Origin: Okeania sp. SIO2B3
GTDB taxonomy: Bacteria; Cyanobacteriota; Cyanobacteriia; Cyanobacteriales; Microcoleaceae
Direction of reading: 5' to 3'
Assembly: GCF_010672525.1 (NCBI RefSeq)
Contig: NZ_JAAHGH010000056.1
Span: 1 to 45,541, forward strand
DNA: 45,541 nt
Shown here: positions 1 through 9,426 of the stretch, piece by piece
Layout of the letters: each line of letters opens with the position of its first letter
Position numbering within the stretch: the stretch's first letter is position 1
The notes under the pieces: generated by a model
Database searches by the model: none
What the model saw: the letters and a program-made list of their open reading frames with translations, nothing else
Told to the model about the DNA's origin: nothing
Made by a program: the position numbers and the translations under genes

Positions 1-160
1 AATATTAAATTCATCAGTACTTTTAGATTCAATCAGCAAGTCCTATTTAATCAAACTAGATTTAACTCCATACTAAATCAGATTTAGATAGGTTACTTGT
101 TGAGCTAGCAAATATTTTTCCAATATATTATAACTCAAACAAATAAATTCTTTAAACTGC

Positions 161-201
161 TTACCGAATTATTAATTATTAATAATTAAATAATTCGGTA
201 A
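161..201. repeat. Perfect-arm hairpin just before the IS1-like transposase
   Basis: Arms TTACCGAATTATT (161-173) and AATAATTCGGTAA (189-201) are exact inverse complements around an AT-only loop. The same TTACCGAAT core begins a dispersed repeat found at 21987, 35926 and 38759, so this is probably a terminal structure of that repeat family or of the IS1-like element itself. The transposase ATG lies at the end of the right arm. Bases 1-160 are AT-rich and show only a partial copy of a dispersed repeat ending in ATCAGCAAGTCCTATTTAA. Confidence 0.5.
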
Positions 202-911
202 TGGAATGTCCAGAATGCCACAGCTACCATATCCATAAAAATGGTCATAGAAAAAGTAAGCAAAATTATATCTGTGTCAAGTGTGGCCGTCAGTTCATCA
301 CAGAATATCAACAGAGAGGATACAGTGATGATGTCAAGTGTAACTGCTTAAAAATGTATGTTAATGGCATGGGTTTTCGTGCCATAGAGAGAATTACAGG
401 AGTTTCGCAGGACTTCGATTATGGATTGGGTTAAACTCGTGGGAACATTTCTACCAGATACTTACGAGCGCAGAAACTATCCCAGAGGTAGGAGAATTGG
501 ATGAATTGGAAACATTTGTGGGAAAAAAAAGAAAATCTGGCACAGGAGCTGCTTTCGACCATTTTCAAGCCGGGATTTTAGGTTGGGTAGTAGGTAACCA
601 TAGTGCAGAAACATTTATGGTACTATGACAGACTATTTCCTGGTGGCAATGTTACTTTTGGGTGAGTGATGGTAATCCAGTTTATACCAAATTTATTCCA
701 GCAGGAGACCACATTGTTAGCAAGACTTACATGACCCGTGTAGAGGGAGAAAATACAAGTTTACGTCATAAATTCGCTAGATTACATCGCAAAACCTTGT
801 GCTATTCCAAGTAATCATGAAATGTTAAAGCACTCAATTCGGCTACTGATTCATTACCTTAAGTTTAAAGAAGTCCCTGTTCCCACTATTTCCCTATATA
901 TTCATCCTTGA
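201..911 (+). pseudogene. IS1-family transposase, multiply frameshifted remnant
   Basis: The first segment (201 to about 405) encodes an InsA-type zinc finger (CPECH near the start, then CVKCGRQF) followed by the helix-turn-helix GFRAIERITGVS. The rest reads as an InsB-type DDE transposase only after changing frame: MDWVKLVGTFLPDTYE, then IPEVGELDELETFVGKK and FDHFQAGILGWVVGNHSAE, an in-frame TGA near 628, then WVSDGNPVY and MTRVEGENTSLRHK, a further shift near 812, then IRLLIHYLKFKEVPVPT and a TGA at 909-911. IS1 elements normally need a single programmed frameshift. Here there are at least three shifts plus a stop, so the gene is dead. No convincing right terminal repeat was found after 911. 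The family is clear and the loss of function is seen directly. Confidence 0.8.
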
Positions 912-937
912 ATCTGACAACGCCGCATAAGAGCGTG

Positions 938-1096
938 ATAAAAAAACTTTCTCCTTCAACTCCAGTTCTTCTTCTTCCTTCTTAATTTCTTACCTCCTGA
1001 CTTCCCCTCCACGGTCGGGGCCTGCGGGTGGTTTGACTCCTGACTCCTGAGGACTCCGTCGTTATTTATTTATAACTGTTCAACCGGACATGATAT
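938..1096 (-). repeat. Truncated copy of the TCATGTCCGG mini-element (long type)
   Basis: Read on the minus strand this matches the element at 18483-18653: the end TATCATGTCCGGTTGAAC, the GGAGTCCTCAGGAGTCA tract, and the distal AACTGGAGTTGAAGGAGAAAG followed by a T-run. The distal terminal repeat is missing and is replaced by unrelated sequence close to the end of the IS1 remnant. This suggests truncation rather than a fresh insertion. Confidence 0.6.
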
Positions 1097-1144
1097 TATT
1101 CATAGAGTGTATTATGCTCAATCGCATGATTCAAAATGCTAATA

Positions 1145-1293
1145 TTCATGTCCGGTTGAATAATTAGACTTTGGTGGAAGGAAGGCAGAGGGCAGCATAG
1201 CAGCTATGCTGTTTGCGTAGCATGACCTAGGAAAGGGTTTCTTCCAATTTTAACCTAATTCTATACACGCTCCGATGCTACCGGACATGATAT
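1145..1293 (+). mobile_element. MITE with TCATGTCCGG/CCGGACATGA termini, copy 1
   Basis: The left end is TCATGTCCGGTTGAATAATT and the right end is GATGCTACCGGACATGATA. The terminal arms are inverse complements. The ends TCATGTCCGG and CCGGACATGA, with TA flanks at most copies, resemble non-autonomous Tc1/mariner or IS630-type elements. The interior (TTAGACTTTGGTGGAAGG at the left, TATACACGCTCCGATGCTAC at the right) matches copy 2 at 4283-4411. It has no coding capacity. Confidence 0.7.
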
Positions 1294-1707
1294 AAGTCGG
1301 AAAGCTACAAAGTAAAAATCTAGTTGACTGCCACAAGTGGGAGCTTTTTCGCGATTCGCGTGCGCAATTTCTCTGGGAATAGCAACCTTCATGGAACAAA
1401 GCCGTTTGAGAAAATTAATTTTTCGCAGGATATTTTATGAAAAATCTGCCACCAAGTATATTAATCAGGACTTACGCAAATTGACTTTTAAATCACCATC
1501 TGTAGGGGCTAATACAGGGCAAACCCATCTAAATTCTGGAAACTTCTGCCGTTAAGCTTTAGAGGAGTAATAAGTATAAATATTCAAAAGTCTGGCATCT
1601 TTACCCTGTAAGAACTTCAAAATAAGATGCGTTTGCCCTGAGGGGCTAATAGTATTGGCGTTCCGCCAAGCTCCGAATTGGGCCCTCACCATAAGTAAAG
1701 TCTCTGA

Positions 1708-1893
1708 GTCAGTCCTGTTAATGTAGTACATCAGGATTTAGATTCTGAATTTCCAGAAGTTGCTAAAGTTAAATCACCAAGGAGGATATTAAAATCTCCT
1801 TCTATTTTTTGGTGTTGGTTGGCCAACGGTGAAGTACAATCCACTAGATATGATCCTCAAGGGTTTTATAATCAGGAATATAATTTTATATAA
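1708..1893 (+). pseudogene. Possible gene-end remnant, unrecognised
   Basis: A 61-codon open frame without a start codon runs to the TAA at 1891-1893. It reads HQDLDSEFPEVAKVKSPRRI and then FWCWLANGEVQSTRYDPQGF, which has protein-like composition and ends in an aromatic-rich YNQEYNF segment. It could be the 3' end of a decayed gene whose 5' part was lost among the repeats upstream. I do not recognise the family, and it may simply be chance. Confidence 0.2.
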
Positions 1894-1945
1894 GTTGTAG
1901 TATATTTAACTTCCTAAAAAATTGGCCACTTACTCCTAGAATATT

Positions 1946-2341
1946 ATGACTGAAGCAGCAATTCTGTGTGTTGATGATGAAACTGTTATCCTCGAAACCC
2001 TCCAGGAACAAATTAGCCGTCACTTTGGCGATCAATTTGTGTACGAGGCTGCCGAAAGTGCTGAGGAAGCCCTAGAAATTCTTGAAGAACTGGATGAAGA
2101 GGGGGTCAAAATTGTGGTGATTGTCTCTGACTGGCTGATGCCTGGAATGCGGGGGGATGAGTTTTTAGTTCAAGTCCATCAGCAATTTGGTGATATTAAA
2201 ACAATTATGTTAACTGGGCAAGCTGATGAGTTGGCGATTCAACGAGCCAAGAAAGAAGCTAATCTGTACTCTTGTATATATAAACCGTGGCGGGAAGCAG
2301 AGTTGATTAAAATCATCACAACAGCTCTTGAGTCAGTATGA
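1946..2341 (+). CDS. Single-domain response regulator (REC only)
   Basis: This 131-aa protein is a stand-alone CheY-like receiver. It has the acidic pair D10-D11, the probable phosphoacceptor D62 in [12 protein letters not shown], the conserved Thr in LTGQAD and the Lys of YKPW near the C terminus. It has no output domain, so it should act by protein-protein contact in a phosphorelay. Its stop codon overlaps the start of the next gene in ATGA, which implies translational coupling. The two receivers share long stretches ([30 protein letters not shown]), so they look like a tandem duplication. No histidine kinase is encoded nearby. The partner kinase is unknown. Confidence 0.9.
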   Translation: MTEAAILCVDDETVILETLQEQISRHFGDQFVYEAAESAEEALEILEELDEEGVKIVVIVSDWLMPGMRGDEFLVQVHQQFGDIKTIMLTGQADELAIQRAKKEANLYSCIYKPWREAELIKIITTALESV

Positions 2342-4002
2342 ACGAACTAACAATTCTTTTAGTCGATGACGAACCGATGGTTTTGGAAAGTCTTTCTGAA
2401 GAATTACAACGAAACTTTGGTCAAAATTATGATATTGAAGCTGCTGAAAGTGGTGAAGAAGCGCTCGAAATTTTAGAGGAATTGCAGGCTGAAGGAATAG
2501 AAGTTGCTGTAGTGATTTCCGATCAATTAATGCCTGGTATCAAAGGAGACGAACTCCTGAGCAAGATTCATCTTCAGTATCCAGATATCTTGAAGATTAT
2601 GCTGACGGGGCAGGCTGGAGTAGAGTCAGTAGGGAATGCTGTGAATTCAGCTAATCTCTACCGCTATATTACTAAACCCTGGGATACGACGGATCTCAAT
2701 CTGACAATTAAGGAAGCACTCAGCAAGTACTTGCGGGTGAAACAACTTGAACGACAAAATGCTCAACTGCTGGAAAATGAACGTCGCCTGACTCAGTTTT
2801 TGGAGGCGATGCCAATTGGTGTCTCGGTTCACGATGTGACCGGGCAAATGACCTATGCTAATCAGAAAGCTAAAGAATTACTCAAATTAGACGTTTTACC
2901 CGATAGCAAGATTGAGCAACTTTCAGATATTTTTAAAGTTTATCGGGCAGAAACCAAACAATTGTATCCGACAAAAGAATTGCCGATAGTGCGTTCCTTG
3001 GCTGGAGAAACAGTTCATTCTGAAGATATAGAAATTCATTACCCGGATCGGATAGTCCCGATCGAAATCTCGACTACACCTATTCGGGATGAAACAGGCC
3101 AGATTTCTCACGCGATCGCCGCTTTCCAAGATATTAGCGGTCGTAAACAGGCTGAAGCGGAACGAGAGCAGTATACTAGAGAATTGTTTGAACTCAATGA
3201 AACCTTATCCCGGTTTGTCCCCCGTCAATTTCTCCAATCTCTTGCTCGCAAAAGTATCACTGATATTCAACTAGGGGAGTGCGTCCAGAAACAGATGTCA
3301 GTGTTGTTTGCTGATATCCGTGCTTTCACAACTCGTTCGGAACAGATGACTCCAGAAGATGCGTTTAAGTTTATTAATGGCTATCTCCGACGTATGGAAC
3401 CTGCAATTATTGTAAATGGTGGTTTTATTGATAAATATATTGGTGATGAAATTATGGCACTGTTTGAAGGAAGTGCTGATTCTGCGGTAAATGCAGCAGT
3501 GACCATGTTGAAAATTCTCGCTGAATATAATTTAACCAGACAACGTCCAGACCGCCAACCCATCGAAATTGGTATTGGAATCAATACAGGGATGTTGATG
3601 TTAGGGACGGTAGGCGGTAACTCGCGTATTGATACTACTGCCATTGGCGATACTGTTAATCTTGGTTCCCGCCTCCAGCAGTTGACGAAAGTCTACAATA
3701 CTCCACTTCTAATTTCTCATCATACTTTAGCTTGTCTGGAGGAACCGATGAAGTATGCCATGCGAGCGATCGCTCAAGTGCAAGTTAGGGGAAAATTTAG
3801 GAAAGTCGGGGTATTTGAGGTATTTGAGTACGAGCCTCATGACCAAAAACAAGCCAAATTGGAAACAAAGCCGATTTTTGAAGCAGCTGTTATCCAATAC
3901 TATCAAGGAGCAATTGAGTCTGCAAAGTCTCTTTTTCATCAGTGTTTACAAAAAAATCCCGATGATTATGTTGCTCAAACTTATCTGCAACACTGTAATT
4001 AA
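2338..4002 (+). CDS. REC-PAS-class III adenylate/guanylate cyclase
   Basis: This 554-aa signalling enzyme should make a cyclic nucleotide, most likely cAMP, under phosphorelay control. Residues 1-125 are a receiver (D10-D11, phosphoacceptor D62, KPW). A short helical linker follows, then a PAS domain at about 150-265 that reads into a signalling helix. Residues about 285-480 are the cyclase. Metal-binding Asp residues sit in FADIR (D326) and GDEIM (D370). The substrate-selecting Lys is K366 in DKYIGDE. Thr434 in TTAIGDTVN occupies the second specificity position, as in cyanobacterial CyaB-type adenylate cyclases. The Asn and Arg of VNLGSR are present, so it looks active. The last 60 residues ([17 protein letters not shown]) look like one TPR-type hairpin. 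The start overlaps the upstream stop by 4 nt. Confidence 0.92.
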   Translation: MNELTILLVDDEPMVLESLSEELQRNFGQNYDIEAAESGEEALEILEELQAEGIEVAVVISDQLMPGIKGDELLSKIHLQYPDILKIMLTGQAGVESVGNAVNSANLYRYITKPWDTTDLNLTIKEALSKYLRVKQLERQNAQLLENERRLTQFLEAMPIGVSVHDVTGQMTYANQKAKELLKLDVLPDSKIEQLSDIFKVYRAETKQLYPTKELPIVRSLAGETVHSEDIEIHYPDRIVPIEISTTPIRDETGQISHAIAAFQDISGRKQAEAEREQYTRELFELNETLSRFVPRQFLQSLARKSITDIQLGECVQKQMSVLFADIRAFTTRSEQMTPEDAFKFINGYLRRMEPAIIVNGGFIDKYIGDEIMALFEGSADSAVNAAVTMLKILAEYNLTRQRPDRQPIEIGIGINTGMLMLGTVGGNSRIDTTAIGDTVNLGSRLQQLTKVYNTPLLISHHTLACLEEPMKYAMRAIAQVQVRGKFRKVGVFEVFEYEPHDQKQAKLETKPIFEAAVIQYYQGAIESAKSLFHQCLQKNPDDYVAQTYLQHCN

Positions 4003-4585
4003 GTAAGGAGTCAGGAGTCAGGAGTCAGGAGGCACGGAAGGAAGAGAATGAAACATCTCCTCCAAAAGAGGCAACAGGCAACAGGCAACAGGCAACAGGC
4101 AACAGGCAAGAAGGTTTGCCGGACTTTGTTACTATTAGTAAATAACCAACTTTTACTTGATATCTCATTTGAAAACGCTATAGATACTAATCATAGCTTT
4201 TACAGCGTATTCCATATTAGTACACCAGTCGCGGGCAAGATGCCCGCACTTGCATTCACTTTACCATTCATATTTGTACCTCATATCATGTCCGGTTGAA
4301 TAATTAGACTTTGGTGGAAGGAAGGCAGCTATGCTGGAGGCAGGAGGCAGAAAGTTTTCTCCTATTGTTACCTTAATTTTATACACGCTCCGATGCTACC
4401 GGACATGATATCATTTACCTTTACAGCGCTTTTCAGATTGATAAACCACATCGCTACAACCAAAACTCTGTAAGGGCGTTTTGCTCCGCAACATATAAAG
4501 CGGAGCTTTGCGTTAGCAAATGCCATTCGCCCCTACTGTGGTTTACCCAAATGAAAACTGCTGTAAATGCGATAAATTCCTAAAC
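4003..4585. repeat. Intergenic stretch of heptamer arrays and a MITE
   Basis: After the cyclase stop come (GGAGTCA)n at about 4009-4030 and five units of GGCAACA at 4070-4104. Next is the palindrome GCGGGCAAGATGCCCGC at 4231-4247, which recurs near 16413 and 21784. MITE copy 2 occupies 4283-4411. A segment at 4440-4560 carries the TTCGCCCCTAC motif seen in other intergenic regions of the window. No gene is visible. Confidence 0.6.
4283..4411 (+). mobile_element. MITE with TCATGTCCGG/CCGGACATGA termini, copy 2
   Basis: It begins ATATCATGTCCGGTTGAATA and ends GCTACCGGACATGATAT. It shares both ends and most of the interior with the copy at 1145-1293, differing by a shorter middle. TA lies directly outside each TCATGTCCGG/CCGGACATGA end. 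It has no ORF. Confidence 0.75.
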
Positions 4586-5509
4586 TCAATTATAACTATT
4601 TTCTCCCTGATTAATTTTATTAATAAACCACATCGGCATTAACCCAATCCATTTTTCTTGAATAACTCCATCTTGCAAAACAACTGCTGTAGGTACTACC
4701 TCTATCTTCAATTTTTTATAAAATCTTTTATCTACTGCAACAACGGGAAAATTCAAAAAATAACTATCTACAAAAGCTTGGCCTTCTTGAAGATTTTCAG
4801 TATCTATTAATCCTACTATTGCTGGTAAATTATCTTGCCATTGTACTAACTTCAACACACCTAACCAATGTTTACATTGAGAACATTCAGGATTCATAAA
4901 TACCACAATTACAGACCCAGAAATTAGAGGTTTTGAATCTTCTCCCAACCATTCTACCTGCCATTTTCTGTTTTCTTGTAATGGGGTAAAATCAAGATAC
5001 GGACGACCATTTTTTTGCATATATTCTAGGGAGCCAGCAGCTAAAGCATAGCTAATTATAAAAGTTATTAATACTACTAGCCATTGCCACAAAATAGTAG
5101 GTTGATATTGACCAAAAAATTCAGCAAATATTAACATAAAAATATAAATAGCATTGAGAATTAAACTTTGGGTAGGAGTAATTTCTAACCAACCGTTATA
5201 ACAACCACAATCTTCAGTTTTACCAGTTAATGTACTCCAGTAAGTAAGCATTGATAAACTAAGTAATAATAAAATACTTACAGGCATAATTACTGTTGGT
5301 AAAACTCCCAAGATTAAAGCAACTCCTAAAGCTGATTCAATAGCAGTAAATACGAGGGAAATAGGTATGATTAATTTAGGATTTATTAAATCTAGTTTGG
5401 CAATATGTTGGATAAATTTCCAAGGTTCTATAATTTTGGCAATACCAGTCAATAGGAAAATACTGCCAACTATAATTGAGGCGGTAGAAGCTAAGATAAA
5501 TAATATCAT
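4586..5509 (-). CDS. MauE/DoxX-like membrane protein fused to a thioredoxin-like domain
   Basis: This 307-aa protein has two parts. Residues 1-160 contain about four or five hydrophobic helices with the motif DCGC (C101, C103) typical of MauE-type proteins, which support disulphide chemistry during maturation of exported proteins. Residues about 180-300 form a thioredoxin-like domain with a CSQC redox motif (C209, C212) and the cis-Pro segment VVPTAV. The fusion suggests electron or disulphide transfer from the membrane module to the Trx module on the outer face of the membrane. It is transcribed away from the NHLM-type ABC exporter that starts 322 bases further on, so it may act on the exported peptide. 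That link is inferred from proximity only. Confidence 0.8.
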   Translation of the reverse strand: MILFILASTASIIVGSIFLLTGIAKIIEPWKFIQHIAKLDLINPKLIIPISLVFTAIESALGVALILGVLPTVIMPVSILLLLSLSMLTYWSTLTGKTEDCGCYNGWLEITPTQSLILNAIYIFMLIFAEFFGQYQPTILWQWLVVLITFIISYALAAGSLEYMQKNGRPYLDFTPLQENRKWQVEWLGEDSKPLISGSVIVVFMNPECSQCKHWLGVLKLVQWQDNLPAIVGLIDTENLQEGQAFVDSYFLNFPVVAVDKRFYKKLKIEVVPTAVVLQDGVIQEKWIGLMPMWFINKINQGENSYN

Positions 5510-5830
5510 ATTCTAGATTTTTTCTACTACTAAGATTGATGTTTTGCTAAATGATAATTACTATAATTTATAATAATATCATGTCCGGATAATTAAGAGG
5601 ATATCTGAAAAGTTTTTTGATACTGAATTTTGCCCCCCTACCCCCCCAACTTTGGGGGGAACAAGAGTCAATTTGCTTGCTCTAGTCCCCCAAAATTGGG
5701 GGATGCGCGGGAGCTTGGATGTAGAAAATGGGACTTCTCAGACAACCTCTAACTATAAAAAACCTTCTCCCTTTGAACCTTTCTTTCCCTTCTGCCCTCT
5801 GCCTTCTGCCTTCTGCCTTCCTTCCACACT
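5510..5830. other. Divergent intergenic region with G/C palindromes and heptamers
   Basis: The region contains one half-end of the TCATGTCCGG element (5576-5588, ATATCATGTCCGG), a hairpin with CCCCCCAA/TTGGGGGG arms at 5642-5659, a related AATTGGGGGA palindrome near 5686-5703, and a TTCTGCC heptamer array at about 5790-5820 that runs up to the ABC transporter start. It presumably holds promoters for both divergent genes, but no clear -10/-35 or ribosome-binding site is evident. Confidence 0.45.
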
Positions 5831-7993
5831 ATGAATCAAAATCTAAACCAACAAAAGACACAAGAAGCACTAATAGAATTAGCATCAGTGCTGCAACCGG
5901 AATTCAGTCAAATACCCCAAACAGGTACTCCCCTATTAATTGCTTTCGGTATAGTCGCCAGAGCATTAGGCATAACCGTTAATTATACACCAAAAATAGA
6001 AACCGAACTAACAGAAGCAGAATGGGAAGACCCCATAGAAGCGATCGCTAGTGCCTCCCACATTCGCACCCGTCGCGTCACTCTCACAAATAAATGGTGG
6101 CAACAAGACTGCGGACCTCTGTTAGCATACAACGAAGCAAAAAATCGACCAGTTGCCCTACTAAAAGCAACAAACTATGAAATTTTTGACCCCATAGAAT
6201 TGACCCGCATTCCACTCAACCAGACTACAGCTCAAGAATTAGCATCAATAGCTTACACCTTTTACCGCCCTTTTCCCAATAGAGATATTCTAGCCTTCGA
6301 CATCTTCAAATTAGCCTTTAGAGGTAGATTTAAAGATTTACTAACAGTTGCCATCACTGGGGTCATAGCTACCTTATTAGGAATGTTGACACCAGTAGCT
6401 ACAGGTATCATCATTGATAATGCTATTCCCGATGCCAACGAAAAATTATTAATAGAAATAGGTCTGGGTTTGTTAGCTGCCAGTTTTGGAGTCAGCATAT
6501 TTCAATTAACTCGCGGTTTTGTCACTCTCAGATTAAAAACCATATCTAGCTCCACCATTCAAGCAGCAATATGGGACCGACTCCTCAAACTTACACCTGC
6601 CTTTTTTCGCGAATATTCCACAGGAGACTTAGAAAACCGGGTTTCTGCTATCAGTCAAATTCGCGAACGACTCACTAGCACTATCCTCACAACAATATTC
6701 ACCAGTTTTTTCTCCCTACTGAATTTAATATTACTATTCATCTATAGTTTTCCCCTTGCTCTCATCGCTTTTGCCATTGCTTGTCTCACCAGTCTTGTCA
6801 CCTTGTGGTCAGGAGCGATCGCCAGTCAAAAGTTACGCTCCTTTAAAGAAATATCGGGAGAAATATTTGGTTTGACAGTGCAACTCATTGGTGGAGTCTC
6901 AAAACTGCGAGTTGCTGGTGCCGAAGAACGTGCTTTTGCTTATTGGGCAAAAAAATACAGCCAACAAACAAGACTAATGCTTGGCAACCAACTTATTGAA
7001 GACTTAGTTACTGCGTTCAACACAGCTCTACCAACTGTAAGCTCTATTTTACTGTTTACATTAACTGTTTATTTAATTCAAACACAGGAAACAGGTTTAT
7101 CCATCGGCACATTTCTAGCTTTTAACACTGCATTCGGTACATTTATTAGTGGAGCGACAAACTTAAGCAAAACCATCGTCAATATTATAGAAATCACAAT
7201 ATTATGGGAACGCGCTCAACCTATTTTAACAGAAACACCGGAAGTAGACATCAACAAATATGACCCAGGGCAACTTTCCGGTAGGATAAAACTAGATCGT
7301 CTTAGTTTTAGATATCGTCCAGACAGTCCACTTGTTGTTGACGATATTACTATTGAAGCACAAGCAGAAGAATTTATTGCTATTGTCGGACCTTCTGGCA
7401 GTGGAAAATCAACTATTGTACGGTTACTATTAGGATTTGAAACACCAGCAGCAGGAACTATTTATTATGATGGACGAGACTTATCAACCTTAGATGTATC
7501 AAGAGTGCGACGACAGTTAGGGGTAGTGTTGCAGAATGTACGACTCAATAGTGCTTCTATTTTTGAGAATATTGCTTGCGGGGCGTTAGTAACGGTGGAT
7601 GACGCTTGGGAAGCGGCTGAAATGGCAGGTTTTGCAGATGATATCGAAGAAATGCCAATGGAAATGAATACTATTGTGTCTGAGGGAGGGGGAAACTTAT
7701 CTGGTGGTCAACGTCAACGGTTATTAATTGCGCGAGCGTTGGTTTTGAAACCGAGAATTTTGATTTTTGATGAGGCGACAAGTGCTTTAGATAATCGTAC
7801 TCAAGCCATAGTAACTGAGAGTTTAGAGCAGTTGGGGGTAACTAGGATAGTTATTGCTCATAGGTTGAGTACAATTCGTAATGCTAACCGAATTTATGTT
7901 TTGCAAAGGGGAAAAGTTATACAGCATGGGAGTTTTGAAGAATTGGCAGAGCAGGAGGGGTTGTTTGCTAATTTGATGGCACGACAGATGTAA
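5831..7993 (+). CDS. NHLM-type bacteriocin/peptide ABC exporter, permease-ATPase
   Basis: This 720-aa half-transporter has an N-terminal soluble region (1-160) without the Cys/His peptidase signature of C39 exporters. A six-helix exporter domain follows (about 165-455). The nucleotide-binding domain has Walker A GPSGSGKS (about 520-527), a Q-loop in VVLQN, the signature LSGGQRQR (about 624), Walker B ILIFDEATSALD and the H-loop IAHR. Length and architecture fit the second ABC protein of NHLM systems, which export nitrile hydratase-leader or Nif11-like RiPP precursors. Those systems normally also encode a peptidase-bearing ABC protein, an HlyD-like adaptor and a precursor peptide. None of these is within reach here, so this may be an orphan. 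The ATG follows a repeat tract and has no obvious Shine-Dalgarno sequence. Confidence 0.85.
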   Translation: MNQNLNQQKTQEALIELASVLQPEFSQIPQTGTPLLIAFGIVARALGITVNYTPKIETELTEAEWEDPIEAIASASHIRTRRVTLTNKWWQQDCGPLLAYNEAKNRPVALLKATNYEIFDPIELTRIPLNQTTAQELASIAYTFYRPFPNRDILAFDIFKLAFRGRFKDLLTVAITGVIATLLGMLTPVATGIIIDNAIPDANEKLLIEIGLGLLAASFGVSIFQLTRGFVTLRLKTISSSTIQAAIWDRLLKLTPAFFREYSTGDLENRVSAISQIRERLTSTILTTIFTSFFSLLNLILLFIYSFPLALIAFAIACLTSLVTLWSGAIASQKLRSFKEISGEIFGLTVQLIGGVSKLRVAGAEERAFAYWAKKYSQQTRLMLGNQLIEDLVTAFNTALPTVSSILLFTLTVYLIQTQETGLSIGTFLAFNTAFGTFISGATNLSKTIVNIIEITILWERAQPILTETPEVDINKYDPGQLSGRIKLDRLSFRYRPDSPLVVDDITIEAQAEEFIAIVGPSGSGKSTIVRLLLGFETPAAGTIYYDGRDLSTLDVSRVRRQLGVVLQNVRLNSASIFENIACGALVTVDDAWEAAEMAGFADDIEEMPMEMNTIVSEGGGNLSGGQRQRLLIARALVLKPRILIFDEATSALDNRTQAIVTESLEQLGVTRIVIAHRLSTIRNANRIYVLQRGKVIQHGSFEELAEQEGLFANLMARQM

Positions 7994-8220
7994 TAGAGTT
8001 GTTGGTAAATGTGGAATGGGCATTTTGCCTGTTCCAAGCGTGAAAAAAGAATGCTTAACTTAAGTGACACTTCAATTATTGGCATTTCATAAATGCTGGA
8101 TAATTTTAATAATTTTGTGGAATAGGCATCTTGCCTGTTCCTATTGCCTGTTCCTAATATTTTCACCGCAGGCAGGATGCTCACCGTACGAAAAAAACTG
8201 TAGAAAATCGATCTGAGCTT
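7994..8220. other. Region downstream of tnpB, possible element end and guide RNA
   Basis: This space lies 3' of tnpB on the minus strand, where IS200/IS605-type elements carry their right end and where a TnpB guide (omega) RNA scaffold would be encoded. It also contains short GGCATCTTGCCTGTTCC repeats near 8029-8150 that resemble other intergenic repeats of the window. The right boundary could not be fixed. Confidence 0.3.
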
Positions 8221-9426
8221 TTATCTTGATATTGGATTAACCAATACAGGCTGTACGGCACAGCTCACTATTCTCTCGGCAGTAAATGCCCCTGGGAATT
8301 TCTTTCTCATAATTTGAAGACTGCCATTGATATCGGCATTAATCACTTTACCAGTTCCACTCCTGAATAAACCGCGTTTGACTCGTTTACCTACATATTT
8401 TTCATGTTTAATTGGTTGCTCAAGGTCAAGTGCAGAAGTTTTACTGGTGTAACTTTCTTCCGTTTCCATGACTTTGATACCAGCTAGTTGACATTTATAA
8501 GTTATCTGTTCAATTAGCTTATAGTGCGGTATTTGGGTAAAGTTTTGGTTGTTTTTTTTGCCGAGCTTTGCACCTTGTTTCCAGTTATCATTTTTGCCTA
8601 TGACTACAGTACCAATATTATTTGTGGTTAAATACTCAACCACTAAGAAACTGGTATTATGCAAATAATTCTCCACAAAACGATTTCGGTGATAGGTTAA
8701 CGCTTCAATCTTACGGCTAGTTTTTCTGTTGCCTTGGAGATGACTTTGGTACTTAGCTTTACGCTTGTTATATAACTGATTGACGCTTTTTAGTGGCTTC
8801 CCATTAATCAGCAGTGGTTTAACACCAGGCTTATTTGTAGATAGAGCAACTAATCTGTCAATTCCTAAGTCTATTCCAGCTACAGATGTTGAATGTATTT
8901 GTGGCTGATTTGTTTTTTCATATACAACTTCAATTATATAGCAGGCAGTAGCAGGTACTATCCTCACTTCGATTACAGTATCCACAACTACAGGTATTTT
9001 GATTTCACTCATGGATAAGTGACAAATACCATCTTTTAGACTTGCTTTATAGACTGATTCCTTTGAATATATAACTACATTTCTACCTTTGGTTTTGTCT
9101 TTATACTTTGGTATTTTGGGTTTACCTAAAAACTTACAGGGATGTTTTGACCATTCAATGATTGCCTGAAAATAACCACGCCAAGTGGCAACCAAGCATT
9201 TGATTATTTGTTTTGATACCTTGGTTGGTAAGGCTCTGTAAGCATCACTATCTTTGGTTGCATGGTATAGTTTGGTTAAATCCAGACTTGAGGAGCACTT
9301 GAAAAAATGCTGACGACAATAATAATTAGCCAAATTATATAAGTTTTTTGACTTAAAGGCTAACTCATCACACACTCGCCAAAAGTTATGTGTTCGGTTA
9401 ATAATATGTCTGTCAACAAGTCGCAT
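8221..9426 (-). CDS. tnpB: TnpB, RNA-guided nuclease of IS200/IS605-type elements
   Basis: This 401-aa protein belongs to the TnpB/OrfB family. The RuvC-I Asp is in GIDLG (D186) and the RuvC-III Asp is in NADINGS (D365). Where many TnpBs have the catalytic Glu in an E-D-L motif, this one reads VVIGKNDNWKQ. The likely catalytic acid is instead in ETEESYTSKTS (about 321-324), as in IS1341-type relatives. The zinc-ribbon Cys pairs are absent. There is no adjacent tnpA, so the element is either non-autonomous or has lost its transposase. TnpB proteins cleave DNA under guidance from an RNA derived from the element's right end, here expected near 8000-8300. Full length and intact. Confidence 0.92.
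   Translation of the reverse strand: MRLVDRHIINRTHNFWRVCDELAFKSKNLYNLANYYCRQHFFKCSSSLDLTKLYHATKDSDAYRALPTKVSKQIIKCLVATWRGYFQAIIEWSKHPCKFLGKPKIPKYKDKTKGRNVVIYSKESVYKASLKDGICHLSMSEIKIPVVVDTVIEVRIVPATACYIIEVVYEKTNQPQIHSTSVAGIDLGIDRLVALSTNKPGVKPLLINGKPLKSVNQLYNKRKAKYQSHLQGNRKTSRKIEALTYHRNRFVENYLHNTSFLVVEYLTTNNIGTVVIGKNDNWKQGAKLGKKNNQNFTQIPHYKLIEQITYKCQLAGIKVMETEESYTSKTSALDLEQPIKHEKYVGKRVKRGLFRSGTGKVINADINGSLQIMRKKFPGAFTAERIVSCAVQPVLVNPISR

Larger units (their letters stand above)
912..1945. other. Intergenic repeat-filled region
   Basis: This 1-kb stretch holds a truncated MITE (938-1096), a full MITE (about 1145-1293), low-value ORFs with no recognisable product, and an ORF remnant at 1708-1893. 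A short stretch near 1195-1235 (GCTATGCTGTTTGCGTAGCA) recurs in part near 45230. No promoter for the downstream response regulators could be identified with confidence. Confidence 0.4.

Noticed and set aside
1337-1555. 72-codon open frame on the plus strand
   Set aside because: Composition is not protein-like, there is no family motif, and it lies in repeat debris between a MITE and a decayed region.
5831-7993. Peptidase-containing bacteriocin exporter (C39 type)
   Set aside because: The N-terminal region lacks the Cys, His and Asp motifs of C39 peptidases; only the permease and ATPase are present.
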